Shown: positions 1 to 8,941, numbered from the stretch's first letter. The stretch is DNA of 35,663 nucleotides from Bacteroidales bacterium (GCA_017446025.1 JAFSRR010000014.1:1-35663); one strand, 5' to 3'. The notes: generated from the sequence alone by a model not told the origin. Translations and numbers: made by a program.

Positions 1-432
1 GTAGTAGGCCGGCACGGTGATGACGGCTTCGGTGACTTCCTGTCCCAGATAGTCTTCGGCGGTCTTCTTCATTTTCTGCAGAATCATGGCCGAGATTTCC
101 TGAGGCGTGTAGAGACGTCCGTCGATATCGACACGCGGCGTGTTGTTGTCGCCACGGACCACGGAGTAGGCCATACGGTTGATGTCGGCCGTGACATGGT
201 CGTATTTCTCACCCATCAGTCGTTTGATGGAGGAAACGGTCTTTTTCGGATTGGTGATGGCCTGACGCTTGGCAGGATCACCTACTTTGCGTTCGCCTCC
301 TTCGATAAAGGCCACAATGGAGGGGGTGGTGCGTTTTCCTTCGCTGTTGGCGATGACTACCGGGTCGTTTCCTTCAAGAACGGCCACGCACGAATTGGTA
401 GTACCCAGGTCAATACCTATAATCTTTCCCAT
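1..432 (-). CDS. dnaK: Chaperone DnaK (Hsp70), N-terminal part, runs off window
   Basis: Reading the minus strand from an ATG at 432 gives 144 uninterrupted codons beginning [18 protein letters not shown], the phosphate-1 ATP-binding motif of Hsp70. Further in are [13 protein letters not shown] and a [11 protein letters not shown] motif near the window edge, all in the order expected for the actin-like ATPase domain. Only the first quarter or so of a protein of roughly 640 residues is present; the rest lies beyond position 1. DnaK is the cytoplasmic ATP-driven chaperone that works with DnaJ and GrpE. It is not part of the B12 operon that ends upstream of it at 611, because 178 bp separate them and this gap holds a candidate promoter and an inverted repeat. 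The identification is certain; only the 3' end is unknown. Confidence 0.97.
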   Translation of the reverse strand, partial: MGKIIGIDLGTTNSCVAVLEGNDPVVIANSEGKRTTPSIVAFIEGGERKVGDPAKRQAITNPKKTVSSIKRLMGEKYDHVTADINRMAYSVVRGDNNTPRVDIDGRLYTPQEISAMILQKMKKTAEDYLGQEVTEAVITVPAYY

Positions 433-503
433 AGTTGTATGTTTTTTATTGTTTGTTGTTTCGTTGTTGTCTGGTGTTCCGCGATGGGAACGCCGACTTT
501 CAA

Positions 504-518
504 ACAAAAGTTGTGCCA
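504..518 (-). promoter_or_regulatory. Candidate sigma-54-like (-24/-12) promoter of dnaK
   Basis: On the minus strand the sequence reads TGGCAC, five bases, then TTGT, against the sigma-54 consensus TGGCAC-N5-TTGC, so only the last base differs. The -12 end lies about 72 bp before the dnaK ATG, leaving a plausible leader of about 60 nt. No TAnnTTTG box is seen in this gap. The same CTTTGGCAC string occurs upstream of groES. Motif and spacing are seen; sigma-54 use is inferred. Confidence 0.45.
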
Positions 519-549
519 AAGGGGAAAGACAGGTTTGGCAGCCTGGTGC

Positions 550-568
550 ATGTCAGTTTTTCTGACAT
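550..568. promoter_or_regulatory. Perfect inverted repeat upstream of dnaK (possible activator or repressor site)
   Basis: ATGTCAG and CTGACAT form 7-bp arms around a five-base T spacer. The centre is about 42 bp upstream of the TGGCAC element on the dnaK side. It is not the CIRCE element (TTAGCACTC-N9-GAGTGCTAA). It could be an enhancer-binding-protein site for a sigma-54 promoter, a repressor operator, or a weak terminator for the B12 operon that ends at 611. Confidence 0.45.
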
Positions 569-610
569 TTCGGCAGAACAAAATCCTTCCGCAGGAAACA
601 AGTCAAGAGA

Positions 611-1366
611 TCAGAGCAGGTTGAAGCGGAGATGCTCGGCGTCGAAGCTGAGGTGGCCGCTGGGGAAATAGTCGGGGAGGGCGGCGGCCAGTTCGCGGGG
701 GGAATCGACTGCCAAAGGCAGGTCGCGTCCCATCAGCCACAGGCGGTCGGCCGTCTGGAGGGCCAGGTCAAGGTCGTGGGTGGAGAGCAGCAGGGTCTTA
801 CCCATCCCATGCGCGAGCTCGCGAAGCAGCAGCATGATCTCCACTTTGCTGGGAAAATCCAGGAAGGCGGTGGGCTCGTCGAGCAGGATGACCGGAGTGC
901 CCTGGGCCAGGGCTTTGGCAATCATCACCTTTTGTCGCTCTCCGTCGCTCAGGGTGGCAATCTGGCGTTCTGTGAAGGGGCGGATGCCCACCTGGTCGAT
1001 AGCCTGGTCCACCTGCCGGTGGTCGGCCTCGGTGAGCTTGCCCCAGAAATTGGTGTAGGGACTGCGCCCCATGGCCACCAGGTCGCGCACGGTGACACCG
1101 GCTGTGCGCACGCGATCGGTCAGGACAATGCCCACCAGGGTGCTCAAGTGACGCGGTGTGATTTCTTTGAGGCGTTGCCCGTCGAGCCATATTTCGCCTG
1201 CCAGGGCGGGCTGGAAGGCTGCCAGTGTGCGGAGTAGCGTGCTCTTGCCGACACCGTTGGCCCCCAGCAGACAGCATAGTTCTCCCTGGCGCAAAGTGGC
1301 CGACAGCGGCCCGGCAACTGCATGACCGGGGTAACCGATGACAAGATCTTTGAGTTGACAGTCCAT
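611..1366 (-). CDS. btuD: ABC transporter ATP-binding protein, B12/iron-chelate type (BtuD/FecE-like)
   Basis: This is the 251-residue cytoplasmic ATPase of an inner-membrane importer. Walker A is GANGVGKST (about residues 35-43), the ABC signature is LSDGERQK (139-146), Walker B with the catalytic glutamate is VILLDEPT (159-166), and the switch histidine lies in STHD (about 195-198). At the Q-loop position the sequence reads VLTDR rather than a clear glutamine. From memory this is frequent in Bacteroidetes members of the FecE family. The gene is the last of the riboswitch-led operon, 4 bp after the permease stop. The operon context with BtuB and a cobalamin riboswitch makes cobamide the likely substrate; without it, siderophore or heme import would fit equally well. 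Confidence 0.88.
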   Translation of the reverse strand: MDCQLKDLVIGYPGHAVAGPLSATLRQGELCCLLGANGVGKSTLLRTLAAFQPALAGEIWLDGQRLKEITPRHLSTLVGIVLTDRVRTAGVTVRDLVAMGRSPYTNFWGKLTEADHRQVDQAIDQVGIRPFTERQIATLSDGERQKVMIAKALAQGTPVILLDEPTAFLDFPSKVEIMLLLRELAHGMGKTLLLSTHDLDLALQTADRLWLMGRDLPLAVDSPRELAAALPDYFPSGHLSFDAEHLRFNLL

Positions 1367-1370
1367 GGCC

Positions 1371-2384
1371 TTATTTTTCTATCCGCAGGATGACCCAGAG
1401 CACGATGGGGGCGCCGATGACGGGAGTAATGACATTGATGGGAATGATGCCCGATTCGCCGGGCAGGGTGCTGATAATATTACATAGGAGCGCCAGCGAA
1501 GCCCCGGTGAGCAGCGTGGCGGGCAGCAAGGTGCGATGGTTGGCGCTGCCCAGCAACAGCCGGGCGATATGCGGTACGGCCAGCCCGATAAATCCGATGG
1601 GACCGCAAAAAGCGGTGGAAGCAGCCGTGAGCAGGCCGGTGGTGAGCAGCAGCAACGTGCGTGTCCGCCGCAGGCTGATGCCCAGGTTGCGGGCATAGTT
1701 GTCGCCCAGGAGCAGGGCGTTGAGCGGCTTCATCAGCAGGAAGGCCAGCAACAGGCCCAGACAGATGATGACCACCGCATAGGGCAGCCGGTCGAGCGAG
1801 ACGCTGCTGAACGAGCCCATACCCCAGAGTGCCATGGCATGGACACCTTCGGCCGTAGCCCGGAAATTGAGTAGGGAAATCAGGCTGGAGGCGATGTAGC
1901 CCACCATCATGCCGGCGATGAGCAGCATGACATTGTTTTGCAACAGACGCGACAGGAACAGCAACAAGGCCATGACGACCATGGCTCCCGAGAGCGCGGA
2001 GAGGATGACCAAGGCGAAGCCGCCGATGGTGAGCGAGCTGGTCGAGACTACGCCGCCGGCCACCAGCACCACCACGGCCACTCCCAGGTGGGCACCGCTG
2101 TCGATGCCCAGCACCGACGGGCCGGCCAGCGGATTGCGGAAGGCTGTCTGCAACAGCAGGCCGCTCACCGACAGGGCCGCACCGCACAGCAGGGCGGTGA
2201 CAGACTGCGGAATGCGGTTTTCGATGATAATGAACTGCCACGAAGGATGATCGGGCGAGCCTTTGCCCAGCAGGATATCGGTGATGGCCGGCACAGGGAT
2301 GCTCACGCTGCCTGAGTAGAGCGAGACGGCGAAAAACAGCAGGGTGAGCACTGCCAGACCGGATATGACCAGGGTATTTCTCAT
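1371..2384 (-). CDS. btuC: FecCD/BtuC-family ABC transporter permease, likely cobamide importer
   Basis: This 337-residue, very hydrophobic protein has roughly nine or ten membrane spans. It has the family landmarks RIPQSVTALLCGAALSVSG near residues 58-76, NPLAGPSVLGIDSGA just after, and GPIGFIGLAVPHIARLLLG in the C-terminal third, the region that contacts the ATPase. Two copies would form the inner-membrane channel driven by the adjacent BtuD-like ATPase and fed by the BtuF-like lipoprotein. Its ATG overlaps the stop of the binding-protein gene in an ATGA junction, so translation is probably coupled. Length is normal for the family (about 330-340). Substrate is inferred from the operon, not from the permease itself. 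Confidence 0.9.
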   Translation of the reverse strand: MRNTLVISGLAVLTLLFFAVSLYSGSVSIPVPAITDILLGKGSPDHPSWQFIIIENRIPQSVTALLCGAALSVSGLLLQTAFRNPLAGPSVLGIDSGAHLGVAVVVLVAGGVVSTSSLTIGGFALVILSALSGAMVVMALLLFLSRLLQNNVMLLIAGMMVGYIASSLISLLNFRATAEGVHAMALWGMGSFSSVSLDRLPYAVVIICLGLLLAFLLMKPLNALLLGDNYARNLGISLRRTRTLLLLTTGLLTAASTAFCGPIGFIGLAVPHIARLLLGSANHRTLLPATLLTGASLALLCNIISTLPGESGIIPINVITPVIGAPIVLWVILRIEK

Positions 2385-3505
2385 TTCAGGGGTTGAAAGT
2401 ACTGCTTTTCTCCGGCAATTCCCAACTGCGGGTGAATTATTCTGATGAGGTCGGCCAAAAGCCGGTCGGGATGGTAGGGGGTTTCCTCATAGAAAAGCGA
2501 ATTGTCCTGATTGCAACCATACACCCGTCCCGACTGGAAGGAACGGAAGTGGGCAAACGAGGGGTAGTCGGCTTTGATCTGGGCCAGGGTGAGCGGCTGC
2601 GACTGGTTGTATTTGATGAGCCAGATATCGGCCTGTTGCGCCACTTCGAAGACACTCTCCACCGACAGGGCCAGCGAACCGTTTTTCGGCCGGTCGGCAA
2701 ACACGTAGGCGGCGCCTGCGTCGTGGTAGAGGATGCCCATGGAACTGGTGCCGCCCGGCACGTACCATACGCCCGAATAGGGCTTTTCGGCCACCAGCGA
2801 CGGACGGTGTGACACAGTGTCGGTCGCCGCCTTCATGGCCAGATAGCGTTGCTCAACACTTTGGAAAAGGCTGTCGGCGCGCTCTCCCTGGCCGAACAGA
2901 CGGCCGTAGAAGCGCATCCATTCGGCCCTGGCCAGGGGGCTGAACTCCATGTAGTCGGCACATTCCACGATGGGAATGCCCAGGCGCTCTATGCGTCCGT
3001 AGCCCCCGGAGTTCTCGAAAGGCGAGACCAGCAAGGCATCGGGTTGCACATCCATGATGCCCTCGATGCTGGGTTCCATGGCATTGCCGAAGTTGGCCAC
3101 GCGCCCTTCACTGACGGCTTCCTGTATGGAAGGGATATGGATGTATTCAATTTCACAGATGCCGCGGATGGCCGCTTCCTGCCCCAGTTCCTTGATCAGG
3201 CCGCAATGGACGGCCGTGAACACGCCGGCCCGGCGCAGCGGCACTTGCACGAGCGTGCCCGGGTGTTTGAGGTGGCGGCAGCTGTCGGGATGGCTGTAGA
3301 GGGTGTAGTGGTGCAGCACCTTGGTGGTGTCCCAGGGATTGCGGATAAAGACCTCGGTGACCCCGTCGTGACGGATCATGCTCAGGTTGCGGGCGTAGCG
3401 CAGGGGAACGGGCTCGCCCTGTATCTTTTTGTGGCTCGGGCCGCTGCCGTTGCACGACAGCAACAACAGGGCGGTACACAGGCTGAATAACAGTTTCTTG
3501 ATCAT
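2381..3505 (-). CDS. btuF: Periplasmic-facing cobamide-binding lipoprotein (BtuF/FepB-like)
   Basis: I start this protein at MIKKLLFSLC (ATG at 3505), not at an upstream in-frame ATG at 3529. This gives a standard lipoprotein signal (LLLLSC lipobox, Cys at about residue 18) and an ATGA overlap with the receptor stop. The protein is about 374 residues and has the two-lobed class III binding-protein layout: GLIKELGQEAAIRGICEIEY, then EPSIEGIMDVQPDALLVSP, a long linking helix, and a second lobe with WYVPGGTSSMG. In Bacteroidales such proteins are lipid-anchored and deliver the ligand from the TonB receptor to the ABC permease encoded next. Cobamide specificity is inferred from the operon and riboswitch. 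Confidence 0.85.
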   Translation of the reverse strand: MIKKLLFSLCTALLLLSCNGSGPSHKKIQGEPVPLRYARNLSMIRHDGVTEVFIRNPWDTTKVLHHYTLYSHPDSCRHLKHPGTLVQVPLRRAGVFTAVHCGLIKELGQEAAIRGICEIEYIHIPSIQEAVSEGRVANFGNAMEPSIEGIMDVQPDALLVSPFENSGGYGRIERLGIPIVECADYMEFSPLARAEWMRFYGRLFGQGERADSLFQSVEQRYLAMKAATDTVSHRPSLVAEKPYSGVWYVPGGTSSMGILYHDAGAAYVFADRPKNGSLALSVESVFEVAQQADIWLIKYNQSQPLTLAQIKADYPSFAHFRSFQSGRVYGCNQDNSLFYEETPYHPDRLLADLIRIIHPQLGIAGEKQYFQPLK

Positions 3506-5598
3506 TTCGAGGCGGATTTGAGGGGCCATTGCGGCTTGATTTCCAAAAACAATTCAAAGTTGCGACCTGCCATGGGCCGCGACAGGACGGTGACATACTC
3601 CGTGTCGAGGACATTGTTGACGACGCCTTTGAGCGAAGTATGCACCTGTCTCCATTGCCAACTCTTCTCCAATGACAAGTTGCTCATGTAGAAAGGTTTG
3701 AGGCGGCCGGTGATGTAGGCTGTCTCGTTGCTGGTGGTGGTGAAACGTTCGCTGTAGTGCATCCATTGGCAGGAAAGCGCCCAGCTGCGCCACGACAGTT
3801 GGCCGCTCAGATTGGCCGAATGCCGCGGTACATAGACCAGCTGCTTGCCGTAGGAGGCATCGTCGGCTTCCACCTCGCGGCTCATGTTCAGGCTGGGGGT
3901 GTAGGCGTAGTTGCCCGTCAGGTCGAGATGCCAGTCGTGTCGGAAGGAAAAACCGGCCGTCACCGACATTTCGGTGCCGTAGCTGTGGACCCGTTTCAGG
4001 TTGGACGGCTGCCAGTAACCTTTGGCATTGGGAGTCCACAATATCCAGTCGGTGATGTGGGAGTCGAAGGCCGACAGGTTGGCTTTGAGGGAAACCCCTT
4101 TCCTTAGCAGGCTGAGCTCCAGGCCGCCGTCGGCCGTGAGCCCCTTTTCAGGACGCAGGTCGGGATTGCCGCCTGGCTTGAAATAAAGATCGTCCATCGA
4201 AGGATAGCGGTAGTTGCGTGCAGCGGAGGCTTTGACGACCAGCGTCTCGGCAGAAGGGACCAGACCCTCGTGTTGCCGCGACACTAGGACGTATTCGGCA
4301 AACAGGGCCGGAATGGGCGGCACCAGGTCGTCGCCATAGCATTCCCCGCGCAGGACGGCCGACATGGTCATCCGCTGGCGGGGCCGCCATTTGGCCGACA
4401 GGCTCAAGTGGTATTCGGGCCGGCCCAACCGGTAGTTTTCGCCGATATGGAAGGGACTCTTGTCCACGCTATAGACATGGTTGTAATAAACCTCCGAGAC
4501 GGCTGTGAGCAAGAGCGCACGGAGGGGCATCCAGTCGGCCCCGGCCCGCAGGAAGCCTTGCTGGCTGAGGCTCATGGCATGGGTGATGTCGGTGCTGACC
4601 GATTCGTAGGTGGTGGAGTAGTCGTAGGCGGTCTGCTGGCGGACATAGCCGGCGCGAAGGCCGATGTTCCAGACGGTGGCGGCTTTGCTCCAGCCGGCCA
4701 CGACACGGGCCACATCCTGCCCTTGTTCGTTGCTGAAACTGCTGTTGTCCTTGTAATCGACACTGAGGAAGGGCAGCCCGCGCAGACTGTGGCTGTACCA
4801 GGCCGCCAGCGAGAAACGACCCTTGTCGCGGGCATTGCAATAGAGTTCCTGCAGGAGATGGAAATCGTCGAAATAACCGCTGCGGTTGCGTTCGCGAGGA
4901 TGGTAGGAACGGACGATATGACCCTCGTCGTCGCGCACATCCACCTTTTTGTCGTAGTTGGTATAGGGAAAATCATTGTCGCTACGGGCATAGACAAGGC
5001 GGGTGCTGGTACTCCAGCGCCCGTTGCCGTAGCTCAGGCGCAGGAATTGGTCGTAGGTATCGAACGAACCGATGCCCTGGATGTATTGCAGCGTGGTGCC
5101 CTGGCCCTGGACGGGCAGGGTGCTCAGATCGACGGCCCCGCCCAGGCCGCCGCCTGTCAAAGTGAGCGAAGAAGCCCCGTGCAGCAGGTTGGCCTGATCG
5201 ACAAAGTAGGAAGGGATGGTGCTGAAATCCACCGTGCCCAGCATGGGTGAATTGATTTTCATGCCGTTCCACAGCACCTGGGTGTGCGCCGGCGAGGTGC
5301 CGCGAAACTCGGCGGTCGATTCCGTGGCACGGCCATAGCTCTTGATGAAAAGCGTGGAATGCTGGGTCAGGATGTCGGACATCGACAGGGAAACGTTCTG
5401 ATGCAGGATGGCCGTATCGATGCTGGTCTGCTGCACGCCTGCATCCTTGAGCCGCCGCTGGGCCAGAATGCCGACTTCATCGAGACGGAGCGACCATTGC
5501 TCTGAGGTCTGTGCATGGCAGGCGGTCCGGTAGAAGCCGGACAGGGAGCAGGGCAGCAACTCCGCCCACAACAGCAGCAGTAGCAATGTGCGCTTCAT
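3502..5598 (-). CDS. btuB: TonB-dependent outer-membrane receptor, BtuB-like
   Basis: This 698-residue protein has a signal peptide (MKRTLLLLLLWAELLPCSLS) and then a TonB-box-like stretch and plug domain. The plug includes STAEFRGTSPAHTQVLWNGM and a LTGGGLGGAVDLSTLP segment, at about residues 50-165. The remaining roughly 530 residues carry alternating aromatic strands typical of a 22-strand barrel. It lacks the N-terminal carboxypeptidase-like and SusC features of glycan receptors, and its size is that of vitamin/metal receptors. It is placed after the two propeller/PKD lipoproteins and overlaps btuF by 4 bp. In gut Bacteroides, BtuB forms a complex with the surface lipoprotein BtuG (established), so the pair here should act together. 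The C-terminus ends beyond the usual terminal aromatic residue. Confidence 0.88.
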   Translation of the reverse strand: MKRTLLLLLLWAELLPCSLSGFYRTACHAQTSEQWSLRLDEVGILAQRRLKDAGVQQTSIDTAILHQNVSLSMSDILTQHSTLFIKSYGRATESTAEFRGTSPAHTQVLWNGMKINSPMLGTVDFSTIPSYFVDQANLLHGASSLTLTGGGLGGAVDLSTLPVQGQGTTLQYIQGIGSFDTYDQFLRLSYGNGRWSTSTRLVYARSDNDFPYTNYDKKVDVRDDEGHIVRSYHPRERNRSGYFDDFHLLQELYCNARDKGRFSLAAWYSHSLRGLPFLSVDYKDNSSFSNEQGQDVARVVAGWSKAATVWNIGLRAGYVRQQTAYDYSTTYESVSTDITHAMSLSQQGFLRAGADWMPLRALLLTAVSEVYYNHVYSVDKSPFHIGENYRLGRPEYHLSLSAKWRPRQRMTMSAVLRGECYGDDLVPPIPALFAEYVLVSRQHEGLVPSAETLVVKASAARNYRYPSMDDLYFKPGGNPDLRPEKGLTADGGLELSLLRKGVSLKANLSAFDSHITDWILWTPNAKGYWQPSNLKRVHSYGTEMSVTAGFSFRHDWHLDLTGNYAYTPSLNMSREVEADDASYGKQLVYVPRHSANLSGQLSWRSWALSCQWMHYSERFTTTSNETAYITGRLKPFYMSNLSLEKSWQWRQVHTSLKGVVNNVLDTEYVTVLSRPMAGRNFELFLEIKPQWPLKSASK

Positions 5599-5601
5599 CG
5601 G

Positions 5602-7050
5602 TCAGTCTGTTTCGGGTTCGAGGTGGTAGTCGCTGATATAGTAAACCTCGGTGCTGATTTCGCCCAGGTTGGGCGTACTGCCCGTCTGGGAGGTCTGTAT
5701 CTTGATAAAGTCGATGTATTGCAGGTTGGCGGGCTGGCCGTCCCAGGTGCGTGCCTGGCTGATTTTGTAATAGCCCATCTTGCCGGCACGGTCTTCGAAA
5801 AAGTCGCCCAGGTTGTCCACATAGCCCCAGTCGTAGGCGGGCATGTCCGACATGCCGTTCTGGTAGGTGCTGCGATCGCGCAGTCGCGAGCCGAACCAGG
5901 TCCTTTCGATGGTGTGCAGGCTGTCGGTGGTGGCCGTGCCTTCTACCCACGGCTGCCAGTAACTGTCGTGCGGGTTCCAGTACTCCATATAGGGGACGTA
6001 GCCTGTCTTGCCCAGGCAGTCGCGCCAGCCGATGGCCGAGCCTGCCTGCCGGGGGCGGTAGTAGGTGATGGCATATTCCAAAGTCTCGTTGTCGGTGCCG
6101 TATTCCGAACCGGCTAGCTCGAACCACTGGTCGTTGGGCAGTCCGTCGCCGTTGTCGTCCTGGCTCACCCAGATGATGCCCGGTTCTGACTGGTAACTGA
6201 AGGGATTGCCTTTGATGCAGAGGTCGTAACCGTCGGTCGAGGCGGGAACGCTGTGGTCGAAGCCGGCGATGAGGTAGCCTCCCTGGGCCCCCAGACTGAT
6301 CGACCAGCGACGCTGGAAGTGGGCCAGCACCGTGTCGCAGGCCTGTTGGTGGGTACAGCCATCGGGGAAGGCATCTCCCACGATGATATAGCCGTTCACC
6401 TGATGTCCGGGTGCGGGCATGAATTCATAGACACGGTCCACCAGGGCCTGTCCGGCAGATCCGCGCCGGTAGCTGCCCTCGGGCGGGCATACGTTGATGA
6501 TGAAATCCTGTGACACTTCGGCGCCTTGCTGCAGGGCGGTCAGTGTGACGGTGTATCGGCCCTGCGCCGTGCCATGAAACACCTGGGACACCTCTTCCTG
6601 GCCCTCTGTCATATAGGCTTTCACCTTGATACTGCGCCCCTGGGCGATATTGATGGAGGTCCAGGGAAATTTCCAGCCGCCGGGGGGCGGAAGCTCGGGC
6701 AGCAGCTGTGTCTCTTTGGCCAGCACGGTGACTTTCACTTCGTCCTGTGTCTCGCCGTAACGGTTGCTGACAATGAGTTTTACGTAGAATTCACCAGCCT
6801 GTTCTCCGTTGAAATTGAACAGAGTGGCCGTACTGAGCACCCTGTCGTCCACCATCCACAGATAGACGGTGGTTTCGTCGGTGTATTGCACGATGGGAAT
6901 CAACTTGATCTGTTCCCCTTCGTGGATGCGATAGCGGGCCGAGGGCTCGCTCCAGCTGATGCGCGGCAGGTTTTTTTCTTCCTGCTCGCGGCAGGAGGGG
7001 AGCAGGAGGAAAAGCAACAGGCAGCAGGGGAGCAATGCAAGTCGTTTCAT
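5602..7050 (-). CDS. PKD-type surface lipoprotein of the B12 operon, function unknown
   Basis: A 482-residue protein with a lipoprotein signal (MKRLALLPCC... LLLPSC, Cys about residue 20). After it come two immunoglobulin-like PKD-type repeats (about 25-110 and 115-190, with VYLWMVDD and GEFYVKLIVSNRYGE in the first). The larger C-terminal domain is rich in Trp, Tyr, Gly and Asp and includes SQDDNGDGLPNDQWFELAGSE, which could bind calcium. It lies between the BtuG-like propeller (5 bp gap upstream) and btuB (4 bp downstream), so it is co-transcribed under the cobalamin riboswitch. A surface role in capturing or docking cobamide is inferred from position only; I do not recognise a catalytic site. 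Similar PKD 'cell surface proteins' occur in other Bacteroidales B12 loci, from memory. Confidence 0.75.
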   Translation of the reverse strand: MKRLALLPCCLLLFLLLPSCREQEEKNLPRISWSEPSARYRIHEGEQIKLIPIVQYTDETTVYLWMVDDRVLSTATLFNFNGEQAGEFYVKLIVSNRYGETQDEVKVTVLAKETQLLPELPPPGGWKFPWTSINIAQGRSIKVKAYMTEGQEEVSQVFHGTAQGRYTVTLTALQQGAEVSQDFIINVCPPEGSYRRGSAGQALVDRVYEFMPAPGHQVNGYIIVGDAFPDGCTHQQACDTVLAHFQRRWSISLGAQGGYLIAGFDHSVPASTDGYDLCIKGNPFSYQSEPGIIWVSQDDNGDGLPNDQWFELAGSEYGTDNETLEYAITYYRPRQAGSAIGWRDCLGKTGYVPYMEYWNPHDSYWQPWVEGTATTDSLHTIERTWFGSRLRDRSTYQNGMSDMPAYDWGYVDNLGDFFEDRAGKMGYYKISQARTWDGQPANLQYIDFIKIQTSQTGSTPNLGEISTEVYYISDYHLEPETD

Positions 7051-7054
7051 GGGT

Positions 7055-8197
7055 TTATTTGAAAGCGAAGCCGTTGGGAGTGATGCCCACCCGGAACTTG
7101 TCGATCAGGCGGCCGTCGCGGCTGTAGCGGAAGACCACGCCCGACTGGCTGTAATCGACGGCATCGGCCACATAGATCTCTCCGTTGCGGGGATGTACGC
7201 CGATGGCATACAGGAAATGCCTGCGTCCGTTCTGGCCCAGCTCGGCATGGATGAAGGGGCGCACGGGCGGATGCGGATCGGTGACGGCCATGCGGTAGAT
7301 GTCGTTGTTGATGAGATAAAGGGTGTCGCGCGAAGGGTTCATGGCCAGTTGCACATTGCCTTCGTCGGTGTCGAGTGCAAAGTCTTGTTCGATGGCAAAA
7401 CTCTCTGCATCAATGCTGTATAGATGGGGAATATTGTCTCCGAAAGAATCGTCGCCCGTGGAATAGCCACCGTCGGTGATGACCCAGAGCTTGCCCCGTG
7501 CGTCGATGGTCATGTCTTTGGGCTGCCAGCTGTCGAGCGTGATTTCGTGGACCATCTGGTCGGAGCGGGTGTCGATGACCAGGATTTTGTTGGAATAGCT
7601 CCAGCAGTTGGTGAATACGTAGTGGCCCCAGGCAACCATTTTTTCGGTCGAGAAGTAGCCGAAGGCCGACTCCTGCCGGGTGGAAATGCTGCCCGTCGAG
7701 GTCATGGTGCGGGGGTTGAAGATGGTGATGTAAGGTGAATAAAGATCGGTGACGTAGGCTTTTTCGCCACTCAGGAAATGGATGTAGCGCGGGTTGATCA
7801 TGTGCTCGGTCTCACCTGTCGTCAGTTGGCCTTTGACCCGGAAGGTGGCTGTGTCGATGGCCCAGATGATGCCGCTGTTTTCCACGGCGATATAGGCAGT
7901 GCCGTCATAGATGGCGATGGATTGGCCCGTGTCGCCCAACTTGCGGTCGTTGGCCCGGGCGAAAATGCCGTTTTCCACCTGCCCGGTGGCAGGTTGGTAA
8001 TAGGACAGGGTGCTGTTGCCGGCATTGAAATTGCCTTCACACAAGATGAAGATGCCTTGCCCGGTATTGGAAAAATCCTCTTCTTCGATACCGGGATCGG
8101 CATTGGAACATGCTGCCGACAGCAACAAGGCTGCCGGCAGCATGAACCGGAGATATTTATTGATATTAAAGCTCGACCACAACATTGTCGATGGCAA
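7055..8197 (-). CDS. btuG: BtuG-like seven-bladed propeller surface lipoprotein (DUF5074/YncE-like)
   Basis: About 380 residues. A hydrophobic segment ends in LLLSAACSNAD (lipobox SAAC) and is followed by repeated propeller-blade signatures such as GTAYIAVENSGIIWAID, KILVIDTRSDQM, GKLWVITDGGYSTGD and GEIYVADAVDY. In Bacteroides, BtuG binds B12 with extremely high affinity and caps BtuB. The start is uncertain. ATGs at 8197 or 8185 overlap the upstream gene by up to 32 bp and supply a charged n-region (NKYLRF). The ATG at 8143 would give a very short signal without positive charge. I favour an overlapping, translationally coupled start. Family assignment rests on the propeller repeats and the riboswitch-led operon with btuB. 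Confidence 0.82.
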   Translation of the reverse strand: MPSTMLWSSFNINKYLRFMLPAALLLSAACSNADPGIEEEDFSNTGQGIFILCEGNFNAGNSTLSYYQPATGQVENGIFARANDRKLGDTGQSIAIYDGTAYIAVENSGIIWAIDTATFRVKGQLTTGETEHMINPRYIHFLSGEKAYVTDLYSPYITIFNPRTMTSTGSISTRQESAFGYFSTEKMVAWGHYVFTNCWSYSNKILVIDTRSDQMVHEITLDSWQPKDMTIDARGKLWVITDGGYSTGDDSFGDNIPHLYSIDAESFAIEQDFALDTDEGNVQLAMNPSRDTLYLINNDIYRMAVTDPHPPVRPFIHAELGQNGRRHFLYAIGVHPRNGEIYVADAVDYSQSGVVFRYSRDGRLIDKFRVGITPNGFAFK

Positions 8198-8873
8198 AGT
8201 ACTTGGGGTGCTTGACGCCGTAGCTGGATTTGTCGCTGCCGTCCATGGTGAAGGTCAGGCTTTTGACTTCTCCCAGGCTGCTCAGGTCGAAGGTCTTCCA
8301 GGTTTCCAGGATGCTACCGTCGCGGGCCAGGTCGATTTCCAACGTCTTCTCGTTGTCGGCTGTGATCGTGATGGTCAGGTTGCCACTTTCGGCCAGAGAA
8401 GCGGCATAGCCGTCGCCGAACTTGGTCGAACCCAGCTGATAGGTCGTCGGGCTGACATCCATCGAACGGACCACGTGGGGCGTGGCCAGCGTGAGGGTGG
8501 CATCGCAATAGACCACGGCAAAGTTCTTGCTGCCGTTCGACTGCGGAATGGCAAGCTGGTAGAAATAGGTGGCGTGATTCTGGATATCGGCATCGATGTA
8601 GTTGGAAATGGCCACACCGCCTTCGGAATAACCATATTCACCGCCATAGGCACGGGTCAGGCCGCCGCTGATGCCCGTCTTGGCATCGCTCCAGGCATAG
8701 GTGTCCTTACCACTGCCGTAGAGCAGGTCTCCACCATATTGGGCGGTGTCGATGAGGGCAGTCCACTGCTGACCTTCAAAATCCAGGGTGGCGGTTTTGT
8801 CATCGTCATTGTTACACGAAGCCATAGCAAAGCCAACACACAATGCTACAGCAAGATAAAGAATCTTCTTCAT
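8166..8873 (-). CDS. DUF4465-type lipoprotein, likely BtuH-like cobamide-binding protein
   Basis: A 235-residue lipoprotein with the signal MKKILYLAVALCVGFAMASC (Cys at residue 20). The mature part resembles DUF4465 proteins: a DFEGQQWTALID opening, WSDAKTGISGGLTRAYGG, then a beta-sandwich with YFYQLAIPQSNGSKNFAVVY and a C-terminal KYFAIDNVVVEL that matches a carbohydrate-binding-like fold. It is the first gene after the cobalamin riboswitch, which is strong contextual evidence for a role in B12 capture. BtuH, a surface B12-binding lipoprotein of gut Bacteroidetes, belongs to this type as far as I recall. The equivalence to BtuH is inferred; the lipoprotein and operon position are seen. Its stop lies inside the possible 5' end of the BtuG-like gene. 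Confidence 0.78.
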   Translation of the reverse strand: MKKILYLAVALCVGFAMASCNNDDDKTATLDFEGQQWTALIDTAQYGGDLLYGSGKDTYAWSDAKTGISGGLTRAYGGEYGYSEGGVAISNYIDADIQNHATYFYQLAIPQSNGSKNFAVVYCDATLTLATPHVVRSMDVSPTTYQLGSTKFGDGYAASLAESGNLTITITADNEKTLEIDLARDGSILETWKTFDLSSLGEVKSLTFTMDGSDKSSYGVKHPKYFAIDNVVVEL

Positions 8874-8898
8874 AATTCTTCTGTATTAAATAGTTAAA

Positions 8899-8934
8899 CA
8901 AAAAAGGTCTCCATCGGACCGTCTCCACGCGGTC
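8899..8934 (-). terminator. Two mutually exclusive hairpins ending in a U-run: riboswitch expression platform
   Basis: Transcribed from the minus strand, GACCG pairs with CGGTC (8917-8934), and the overlapping GGTC pairs with GACC (8906-8920) followed directly by six U. The two stems share bases, so only one can form. This fits an antiterminator/terminator switch just upstream of the DUF4465 gene. The terminator stem is only about 4 bp, so occlusion of the ribosome site is an alternative. Confidence 0.45.
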
Positions 8935-8941
8935 GCTTTTA

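Noticed and set aside
196..671. Plus-strand frames across the dnaK start and its upstream gap
   Set aside because: They are antisense to dnaK and cross its promoter region; the translations lack domains.
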